From the NCBI GenBank assembly GCA_951802425.1, contig OX637797.1, positions 1,054,001 to 1,118,000 on the forward strand: DNA of 64,000 nucleotides, read 5' to 3'. How positions within the stretch are numbered: the first letter of the stretch is position 1; the number at the start of each line of letters is the position of its first letter. Shown in pieces: positions 56,503 through 64,000 of the stretch. The stretch comes from Clavaria fumosa (Eukaryota > Basidiomycota > Agaricomycetes > Agaricales > Clavariaceae). A program made the position numbers and the translations under genes. A model generated the notes under the pieces. That model searched no databases, was not told where the DNA came from, and saw nothing but the letters and a program-made list of their open reading frames with translations.

Positions 56503-56845
56503 ACACTCACCCCTCTGGGTCCTCATCAAATTCATCAAGGAATTTCACCGGACAAAGGAGGTGTCCAAGAATTATATGCTTGAAACCACGGGTCCCACAC
56601 TTTGTGGCTTTCTTTGGAATCAGGGGTTGCAAGGCTTGCAAAGCTTGAGGCATACAATAATCGAGCGCATCATCCTGGAGGCTCCCACAGTCATCAGAAC
56701 GAGCACTACTGAGTTTCTCATTCATCTAGTCTGATGAGTTACTGATATCTATCAGAAATGGAAACATTCTCACCACTTTGCATAGCTCATCAAGCTCTTC
56801 GGGCTTCTCTCTAAATTGGCTCATGCGTCTCTCCAACATGGGTAT
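56503..56845 (-). pseudogene. DUF6698-like fragment, inverted copy
   Basis: 343 bp that are the reverse complement, nearly identical, of 63307-63649. It encodes MLERRMSQFREKPEELDELC, an in-frame TAG, then ARSDDCGSLQDDALDYCMPQ, PLIPKKATKCGTRGFKHIIL and KFLDEFDEDPEG. It resembles the agaricomycete DUF6698 family from memory. It abuts the transposase fragment at 56846 exactly where the copy ends (after SADYP in the transposase frame), so it is a breakpoint product, not a natural fusion. Confidence 0.7.
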
Positions 56846-57689
56846 TGGATAGTCTGCAGAGTAAGTAAAGATGCGAGGATAGACCCTATGCTCTTTCCCA
56901 TCTGGGAATGCAATTTGCATGCCATGCTCATATGTGTATGTGAAGTTGTCGTCAAGTAAGAGCATCCAGACCTCTTGAAAGAGTTTGTGTCGGAGATGTG
57001 TGAGGACCGTATCTGTGGCGCTTTTCCCATATGTAACTGTGTAGAAATCTTGAATGGCATCTGGTAACTGCACTCAGACATCAGAGGAGGGAATTGTTGC
57101 ATGCAGATGATTTACTTACAGAAGGAATGTATGCTACATGGTGTGCTGCAAAAGCTTTTGGCTTGCCTCGAATATACTTGGAATCATTGCCGAAGGACAT
57201 ATAGACAGGCCAGAGTGATGCTGTGCCAAAGTTGGCAAGATGCGTTGAATCGGACCAGAGCATGCAGGTGGCAATGACACATTCCAGGGTACAGCCATTT
57301 TCATATGGCAAGGACTGAATCCTTTCATGCTCATTGAGAAATGCATCAGTGGTGTATAATTCACCTATGACACACTCGGATGGGGCACTAGGATATGGCT
57401 GCCAAAACTGTTTGAACGGAGTAATATGGAAATTCTTTGCATTTGATTCTTGGAATGCAGATTTGATGACCTCAATAAGACTGTGATGCCAGACACCATC
57501 AACGACAAATTCCGGTGCCTCTTGCTCTGACCGATGACAGATCTTGTCTACTGGAAGACGTATCCTCACTGACACCTTCTTCCACCCAGCTTCAGCCGTG
57601 AAACCTGGCTCATCATCAGCAAACCCACTTTTGTTGCTGTAGAATGAAGGAAATCTATAGCTAGGGTATAGCTTGCCATAGCTTGCCAT
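56846..57689 (-). mobile_element. Plavaka/KDZ-like transposase, middle part (fragment)
   Basis: Transposase core of a basidiomycete-specific DNA transposon type. Visible: GFTAEAGWKKVSVRIRLPVD, VWHHSLIEVIKSAFQESNAK, HITPFKQFWQPYPSAPSECV, CTLECVIATCMLWSDSTHLA (with SDSTHLA, a family hallmark), GTASLWPVYMSFGNDSKYIR, KPKAFAAHHVAYIPS and, after an intron, LPDAIQDFYTVTYGK ... YPRIFTYSADYP. It stops at the breakpoint 56845 where the next catalytic part should follow. The matching N-terminal part lies at 61682-62648. Not functional as it stands. Confidence 0.8.
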
Positions 57690-58120
57690 AGCAGCTTAGT
57701 ATCTATGTAGTGCAGTGTAGCTCATGGTAGATTACACATACACCTGGAAATCAGTGCATAGAAAGCAGAGACATCCTTGTAGCAACACCTAGATATTATT
57801 TGGATCTATGTAGCTAGGAGTAGGAAGCATCTCATTTCCACCCATGCACATGCATTGGACTTGGAAAAAATTCAATGTCAGTTCATCACATGATCTTCTG
57901 TTGAATTTTCTATCAAATTGTCCCACACTTGTTTTTCCTCACCCTTCACCTTCACTCTCTGCCCCATCGAACCGTGAGTACACGTAAGTCCCTCTCTATC
58001 TACCCATTGAGTTGTAACTGCCACAGTGACAGCTGCAACAGTGTGACTGCGACGGCGACGGCAGCCACAATGGGGGCGACAACGACAGCAGCTATAAAGG
58101 GGGACAACGACGGCGGGCGA
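57690..58120. other. Spacer with no supported gene
   Basis: AT-rich first half with several near-copies of CTATGTAG; second half holds short frames from the adjoining microsatellite. Nothing supported. Confidence 0.5.
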
Positions 58121-58465
58121 CTCCCTCTCTCCTTCTCTCTCCCTCTCCCTCTCTCCCTCTCTCCCTCTCTCCCTCTCTCCCTCTCTCCCTCTCTCCCTCT
58201 CTCCCTCTCTCCCTCTCTCCCTCTCCCTCTCCCTCTCCCTCTCCCTCTCCCTCTCCCTCTCCCTCTCCCTCTCCCTCTCCCTCTCCCTCTCCCTCTCCCT
58301 CTCCCTCTCCCTCTCCCTCTCCCTCTCCCTCTCCCTCTCCCTCTCCCTCTCCCTCTCCCTCTCCCTCTCCCTCTCCCTCTCCCTCTCCCTCCCCCTCATC
58401 TCTCTCTCTCTCTCCCTCCCCCTCATCTCCCCCCCCCTCTCCCTCTCCTCTCTCCCTTCCTCCAA
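58121..58465. repeat. CT-rich microsatellite, 8-nt units changing to 6-nt units
   Basis: Starts as CTCCCTCT repeats (to about 58215) and then becomes CTCCCT repeats to about 58390, ending in degenerate CT/CCCC runs. Its poly-(Glu-Arg), poly-(Glu-Gly) and poly-(Pro-Leu) frames are artefacts. Confidence 0.95.
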
Positions 58466-59238
58466 GTGATGGCGGCGACAACGACGACGGCAGCGGCGGC
58501 TGCGCCTCTCTTCTGGCAGCTAAGGGGCCCCCAGGTGTGTCCTCTCCCCCTTCATTGCTTTTTTCTTTTTTTCTTATTGGTCAAGGACAATGGCAATGTC
58601 AAGGACGACAGCAACGACGATGGCAGCTCTCCCTCTCCCTTCCCCTCATCTCTCTCTCCCTCCCTCTCCCTCTCCTCTCTCCCTCTCTCTTTTTCTTCCC
58701 TTCCCCCAAGCGATGACAGCGACGGCGGCGGAGCACCAGCGGCAGCAATGGCAGTGGCGGCGGTGATGGCGGCAGCGACGGCAGCAGCACCAGCACCAGC
58801 GGCGGCGGCAGCAGCAGCACCAGCCGCAGCAATGGCGGTGGCAGCAGCAGCAGCAGCGACGGCGGCGACAGCACCACGACGATGACAGCATCATGGCGGC
58901 GACAGTACCGATGGCGGCAGCGATGGCGGCGGTGACAGCAGCGATTGCAGCGGCGACAGCAGTGATTGACCATGACGGCGACAGTACCGATGGTGGCGAC
59001 GACAGCAGCAGCAGCACCACCAACCGCGTTGACAGCAGCGACGGTGGCGACAGCACCACGACGGTGACAGCACCATGGTGGCGACAGTACCGATGGCGGC
59101 AGCGGCGGTGGTGGCAGCAGCAGCAGTGGTGGCGATGACAGCGATGGTAGCAGCAGCGGCGGTGGTTGCAACAGCGGTGGCGGTGGTTGCAGCAGCGGCG
59201 GTGGCGGCGGTTACAGCAGCGGCAGCGGCAGCGGCGGT
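58466..59238. repeat. GCN/GGC-rich trinucleotide low-complexity tract
   Basis: Long runs of GGCGGCAGCAGCAGC-type triplets with interspersed GCGACAG. All three frames on both strands read through as poly-Ala, poly-Ser/Gly or poly-Cys/Arg; no gene is supported. Confidence 0.85.
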
Positions 59239-59476
59239 TACAATTAGAATATCACATGACTTTGTTGATCATAGATAAACAAATACAAATATTTATTTCA
59301 TTGCAATTGTGCAGTTGAGCATAGTTCGGATGTAGTTGAGCATAGTTTGGATGTAGGACCTAACACTACCTACATGTTTCTATGTAGGACTCAGTAGCTT
59401 TATCCTAGACCTACATAGTGCTGCAGCAAGTCACATTCCCCTACAAAGGAATCATGCTGTGCTACACAGTTCTACA
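59239..59476. other. Flank of the mariner element
   Basis: AT-rich, no gene. Contains GTAGTTGAGCATAGTT(C/T)GGAT twice in tandem near 59305-59355. Confidence 0.5.
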
Positions 59477-59484
59477 CATACAGT

Positions 59485-60082
59485 TAGTGTTGCCACAGCT
59501 ATGACTAGTAGCTGACTAATAGCCATAGCCTTAGCTGATTGTAGCTGTAGCCTAGCTGGCAATCAGCTATGGCTACAAAGCAGCTATGACTATGGCTATT
59601 GATATTTCCATAGCTGATAGCTGCAGCTAAGCTATGGCTAGGTTTGATGTAAAGTTTCAAGGAAATAAGTTGAGAATAGCACTTTATCTTTCAAATATTT
59701 CACTGTTAAATGCTCTATTATCTTGTTAGCCATGTTGTAACTCACCTTTTTATCCCTGCTGTGCTGACTTTATCATTCTTGGACTTGTTGCATATGAACC
59801 AGCTTATAAACTGACAGTGACAGTGGTTGTAACTGGTGATAGTAGTGGCATTGCATTATTAGTCAAAGTGGCAGTACCACAGTGTCATGACCACCAGGGC
59901 ATTACAGTGAGAATGAACACATAATTATAATATAAGAGTTGGCAGCTAAGCCATGACTATAGTCAGCTAAACTCACCAGCTGCAGCTATGACTACAGCTA
60001 AGACAAATTGAGACCAGCTAGAGTAGTCACAAGCTGCAGCTGGTCTAGCTGGCTCGTGACTAGTCTAGCTGCAGCAATACTA
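59485..60082. mobile_element. hAT-like MITE, 598 bp, 8-bp target duplication
   Basis: Flanked by CATACAGT at 59477-59484 and 60083-60090. The left end starts TAGTGTTGCCACAGCTATGA; the right end inverted reads TAGTATTGCTGCAGCTAGAC. Both fit the hAT end pattern (TA(G)NG). The subterminal zones (59500-59640 and 59945-60070) are dense in AGCTA/TAGCT motifs, as in hAT subterminal repeats. No coding capacity. Confidence 0.85.
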
Positions 60083-60639
60083 CATACAGTGACTCACAAA
60101 ACTGTTCGAATGTTTTGCACTTTTGAAATGATTCACTTATAAAACTCCAGGTAAAGTGGCTAAAATCCTGAAGATATTTGTGAGGATAGCCATGCCTCTT
60201 GGCTACAACTTTGCTTTATATTATCAAGTACTATTTCCATTTTTGGTAATGTTATGATATCATTTTCTTTGTCATGTCATTCGAACAGTTTTGTTGCTGA
60301 CAATTTTATCAGTCAAATGTGCAAGTATTAGTGTTCAATATGGCTTCTTTTTGCCTTCAGCACACCCCCAATCCTTCTAGGCATGCTTTTAATCAATCCC
60401 TACAAATAGAAGCAGGTATCTTGTTCCACTCCTCTTCCACCCTTCCCACAACTGTAACACTCCACCTGGTGCCCTTTCATACTCTCCAAGCCTCCACTTA
60501 AGGTGACTCCACAGATGCTCAATGGGATTGAGGTCTGGAGATACAGTAGGCCATATGAGGGCCTTAAAATCATGATTCTTTAGCCAATCTTTGGGTTGGT
60601 GGCTCTGGTGCTTGAGGTCCCCATCATGTTGCAATATGC

Positions 60640-61378
60640 TTGATAAGCTCTGGCAGGGCAGAAAACACTATTGAGATTGCCAGGACCCTTAGTAGTATTA
60701 CTAACCAGCCTATTTTTGCACATACTGTTAGAAGGTGTCTAAGGACTGTAGGTCTAAAGGCTGTAGCTGAGGAGAGATTGCCCTTACTTAGTAGTAGACT
60801 AGGAAGGAGAGGATGAACTTTGCTATAGCACAAAAGATTGGACTGTAGAGGACTGGAAGAGGGTTGTCTGGTCAGATGAGACTAAGATCAATAGGTTGGG
60901 ATCCAATGGGAAGAAATGGGTGAGGCAGAAGCAGGGTGAAAATAGGGTGGTGACAGGTTGGTGGAGGGAACAAGAACATTGGGAGGTGGTTCTGTGATGG
61001 TATGGGGATGTACAATGTTGGAGGGGGTGGGATATGCCTGCAAGATTGATGGGAGGATGGATAAGCACCTTTACACTGCCAAACTTCAGGTCAGCCTCTA
61101 ATACTGTGACAAGATCCCTGAAGACATCATATTGCAACATGATGGGGACCTCAAGCACCAGAGCCACCAACCCAAAGATTGGCTAAAGAATCATGATTTT
61201 AAGGCCCTCATATGGCCTACTGTATCTCCAGACCTCAATCCCATTGAGCATCTGTGGAGTCACCTTAAGTGGAGGCTTGGAGAGTATGAAAGGGCACCAG
61301 GTGGAGTGTTACAGTTGTGGGAAGGGTGGAAGAGGAGTGGAACAAGATACCTGCTTCTATTTGTAGGGATTGATTAAA
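60640..61378 (+). pseudogene. Tc1-like transposase relic
   Basis: Fragments in several frames: AHTVRRCLRTVGLKAV, TVEDWKRVVWSDETKINRLG (with the family WSDE first-aspartate region), then HQPKDWLKNHDFKALIWPTV and SPDLNPIEHLWSHLKWRLGE (with the last catalytic Glu region SPDLNPIEHLW). Frameshifts near 60650, 60960-61040 and 61100 and 61320 show it is dead. The second half lies in the right arm, and a mirror copy of it is in the left arm (60389-60634, minus). Confidence 0.85.
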
Positions 61379-61681
61379 AGCATGCCTAGAAGGATTGGGG
61401 GTGTGCTGAAGGCAAAAAGAAGCCATATTGAACACTAATACTTGCACATTTGACTGATAAAATTGTCAGCAACAAAACTGTTCGAATGACATGACAAAGA
61501 AAATGATATCATAACATTACCAAAAATGGAAATAGTACTTGATAATATAAAGCAAAGTTGTAGCCAAGAGGCATGGCTATCCTCACAAATATCTTCAGGA
61601 TTTTAGCCATTTTACCTGGAGTGTTATAAGTGAATCATTTCAAAAGTGCAAAACATTCGAACAGTTTTGTGAGTCACTGTA

Positions 61682-62648
61682 TAAGGAAGTTGTCTATGGC
61701 TTCTATGGCTCTATAGGTGTCTGCACAGCACTGCCAAAACACATATAGCACGATTGCACTTTGCTGATGATTCACATATGTGTCCAAGCGGTTCGCCTCA
61801 TGTGTGGCATTAAAGCCTCGAAGATTTTCTTGGTCAAATTCCTCGGCAAGGATGACCTCGTTTACCAGGCAATCAAGCTCATGGACAGACTTGACATTTG
61901 AACCAGTATAGAACCAATTCATGAGCCGGAAGACTGTCGAGTTCATGAAGGGAGCGAAGACATTTTTCTGGATAGAGTCGCAGATCGAGGGAGGCATTGT
62001 TGGCAAAGAGGGGAGTCCAGAATCGTCGCATACAACTTCCAGAGATATCTCTTCATCAGGAATATATGTGGGCCGGGTCGGATAGGATCAGTATAAGCAG
62101 AACTCATTTGGTTCGGTTTCAAACACAAATTCAGCTGGGAGATGTGTAGCCTCAGGTTCCACAGGTAATAAGGGATCTGGAAAGGGTAATGAAGCCTGTA
62201 CAATAGGCTTTGGTTTAGGTCTGGGGATATGTGGAATTGATGATGATGTTGGGGGCAGGAAGTCATCGAACCGGGCTGGGAAACGACGTTGACGACCAGA
62301 AGAAGTGGGCGGGATGGCTCACTCTGCCTCAGGGGGCGGGTTGGGTTGCTCTGCCTGCCTCAGGAGGCGCATTGGCCATGGTATGGGGGAAATCCTGTTT
62401 GAACCCGATCTGGTTGGTCCAATGCAATTTGATACAAACTCATCACGTACTTGTTCATTGAGTTCCATAAATCTTTGCTCCTCAACCATGGCACTAGATA
62501 GCACCTTTGCAGCCTTCTCTTTCCTTCTCTCCATCTTTTCAATCAGTGCTCATGTTGTTGAGGCTGCTTTCTTGCATGTTCTACAGTGATATGCGAGTCC
62601 TTGCACATTCTTGAAGGTGTTTTGACAAGCAGGACAGCAAGCAGTCAT
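61682..62648 (-). mobile_element. Plavaka/KDZ-like transposase, N-terminal part with zinc finger (broken)
   Basis: The start at 62648 gives MTACCPACQNTFKNVQGLAY then HCRTCKK, a C2H2-like finger usual at the N-terminus of these transposases. An Arg/Lys-rich helix (MERRKEKAAKVLSSAMVEEQ) and a linker follow, then FARFDDFLPPTSSS-type sequence, ATHLPAEFVFETEPNEFCLY, a TGA stop (62088-62090), and SYPTRPTYIPDEEISLEVVC. Beyond: QKNVFAPFMNSTVFRLMNWF, YTGSNVKSVHELDCLVNEV and EEFDQENLRGFNATHEANRL. After about 61770 the frame is no longer family-like. It should continue at 57,640, about 4 kb away. Confidence 0.75.
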
Positions 62649-63060
62649 TTCAGGGAGGAATCTGTTTCCAAAGAGAGATCCAATGGTCGAGTCCAGCACC
62701 CAGAGGTGATGAGTGTGATGTAGTTGTGTCCAGCGCGAACTGTTGAAGCTGGAGAGAAAAGGTGTCACATGACTCAATACAGTCCCTCGAGCACCACGCG
62801 CCTCACTCCGACGCAGACTTGCCACTTCATTTCTCACTTCTGACCACTGGCATTTGTAACTGCTCCGCATCCATGATGTGCACTCGCCCAGATGTCTTAG
62901 GAGTCCTGATAGTCCTGAAACAGGCTCTCAACCCCAGGATGACCAAGTTCGCTGTTGGCTTGCGAAGCGGACTCTGTCGACAGCTTTGGAGAACAGATCA
63001 CGGAAGAAAGCAAAGTATGGTGTGTCTCGGTTATAAATTCTATTCTGATATGCGATGCAT

Positions 63061-64000
63061 AGAACAACCGAGCTGGACGCATATGTCCAGGTAGCAAAAT
63101 GGATCGCTCGGAGTCAAAACCCCTTTACAAACTTCTATGAAGTTTTTCACTCTGGGATGAAGATAGACGGGTATGAAACAGATGAAGAAGATCACATTGA
63201 TCTGTAAGTCATGAGGGTCTTCGTACCCAGGACTGACCATGCCAACAGTGATGCTGCCAAACAACTCGAGTTCAATATCAAAACGTACAAACATATAATT
63301 GACAAAATACCCATGTTGGAGAGACGCATGAGCCAATTTAGAGAGAAGCCTGAAGAGCTTGATGAGCTATGCAAAGTGGTGAGAATGTTTCCGTTTCTGA
63401 TAGATATCAGTAACTCATCAGACTAGATGAATGAGAAACTCAGTAGTGCTTGTTCTGATGACTGTGGGAGCCTCCGGGATGATGTGCTCGATTATTGTAT
63501 GCCTCAAGCTTTGCAAGCCTTGCAACCCCTGATTCCAAAGAAAGCCTCGAAGTGTGGGACCCATGGTTTCAAGCATATAATTCTTGGATGCCTCCTTTGT
63601 CTGGTGAAATTCCTTGATGAATTTGATGAGGACCCAGAGGGGTGAGTGTTCTCAATAATCCGGTTCAGATATTAACATTCTCTTTTAGTATTCTTGCCCA
63701 GCTGGACACCAGTGAACTTGCAGTGACAGCACAGGACTTGCCAACATTTCTTTATGAAGGTGGCACTGTTGATTTGAAGGAAATAGATAAAGGCCTTTGT
63801 CGGGGTCATCTCCTTGTTAGAGTGAGTAATCTTTGCCTCATATACATGTAATGATGTGGATGTGTTCGATATTTTGCAGGTTTGGAAGCATATTCACAGG
63901 ACCAACATCAGCATCATAAACGGAGCCACTTCGCTCCTGCACAAAAAAAGGCCAAGCTGGCATAAACAAACTGGAGCATGTCACACCAAGGACAATCGCA
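63061..64000 (+). CDS. DUF6698-like basidiomycete gene or pseudogene, runs off the window
   Basis: Frames read VAKWIARSQNPFTNFYEVFH then YETDEEDHIDL, VFVPRTDHANSDAAKQLEF, MLERRMSQFREKPEELDELC, a TAG near 63424, MNEKLSSACSDDCGSLRDDV, KKASKCGTHGFKHIILGCLL, and after introns (63641 and 63821 donors) AQDLPTFLYEGGTVDLKEID, KGLCRGHLLVRVWKHIHRTN and ISIINGATSLLHKKRP. The order (helical part, SDD, GFxH...LLC, LPxFLYE, KGLxRGxLLVRxxKHI) fits the DUF6698 family as I remember it, whose function is unknown. The in-frame TAG is shared with the inverted copy. C-terminus beyond the window. Confidence 0.6.

Larger units (their letters stand above)
59481..61679 (+). mobile_element. Tc1/mariner element with 552-bp inverted arms, interrupted by a MITE
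   Basis: Ends are CAGTGACTCACAAAACTG in inverted orientation with TA on each side (59479-59480 and 61680-61681). Arms 60087-60638 and 61128-61679 are each 552 bp and differ at only a couple of bases. The central 489 bp plus the right arm hold a + strand transposase relic. The left end is split: CAGT at 59481-59484 is followed by the MITE, and CAGT recurs at 60087-60090 as part of the MITE's target duplication. Confidence 0.9.

Noticed and set aside
56503..57689. Natural fusion of a transposase with a DUF6698-like domain
   Set aside because: The junction coincides exactly with the end of the 343-bp inverted copy, so it is a rearrangement breakpoint.
57878..58885. Frames of poly-Glu/Arg, poly-Gly/Glu and poly-Pro/Leu
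   Set aside because: Direct translation of the CT/GA microsatellite and the GCN tract; no splice or family support.
1..64000. tRNA or rRNA genes
   Set aside because: I looked for cloverleaf-like B-box/A-box patterns by eye and saw none I could support; a tRNA scan would settle this.

Overview
The window is nuclear DNA from an agaricomycete (mushroom-forming basidiomycete). Genes carry many introns of about 45-70 bp with GTNNGT-type donors. Neighbours are packed on alternating strands, and the recognisable proteins are fungal: Exo84, Bud31, Ist3, Kex1, an MRP-type ABC transporter, a basidiomycete-style NB-ARC/TPR protein and Plavaka/KDZ-like transposase fragments. Nothing prokaryotic is present, and I saw no rRNA, tRNA or CRISPR.

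Positions 1-45,500 are a compact housekeeping block. In order: KHA1-like K+/H+ antiporter (3' end off the window), BUD31, a TB2/DP1/HVA22 (REEP-like) protein, DPH4, EXO84, an F-box/LRR-like remnant, NDUFA1, a lipoate ligase (AIM22-like), NDUFA8, a small unknown gene, NDUFAF3, eIF3d, a Dsc2-like rhomboid/CUE protein, GatB, a CSN12-like PCI protein, a Utp8-like protein, a DsbA-like thioredoxin-fold protein, a membrane-anchored beta-helix protein, IST3, a small secreted Cys protein, a 7-kb ABC-C transporter, KEX1, and a membrane-anchored thioredoxin-fold protein. Many are divergent pairs with 75-300 bp between start codons, and some of these spacers hold paired CACGTG boxes. Five genes between 10.7 and 21 kb act in mitochondria: two complex I subunits, a complex I assembly factor, a lipoate ligase and GatB.

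Positions 45,500-49,700 are accessory: one copy of a 0.65-1.1 kb repeat, a decayed duplicate of the beta-helix gene's 3' end, two related hairpin elements and a 90-bp tandem repeat. Positions 49,728-54,488 hold a STAND/NLR-type gene: NB-ARC followed by 22 uninterrupted 42-residue TPR units of exactly 126 bp. A second, CpG-depleted copy of the repeat follows it.

Positions 56,000-64,000 are nested transposon debris. A Plavaka/KDZ-like transposase is split by about 4 kb. That insert contains a CT-rich microsatellite, a GCN-rich tract and a Tc1/mariner element whose 552-bp arms carry a mirror copy of its own transposase 3' end. A 598-bp hAT-like MITE with an 8-bp target duplication sits inside the first bases of the mariner element. 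An inverted pair of fragments resembling the DUF6698 family flanks the complex.

Gene models were spliced by eye from open frames, splice signals and remembered family sequences. Ends and internal exon borders are approximate unless stated.
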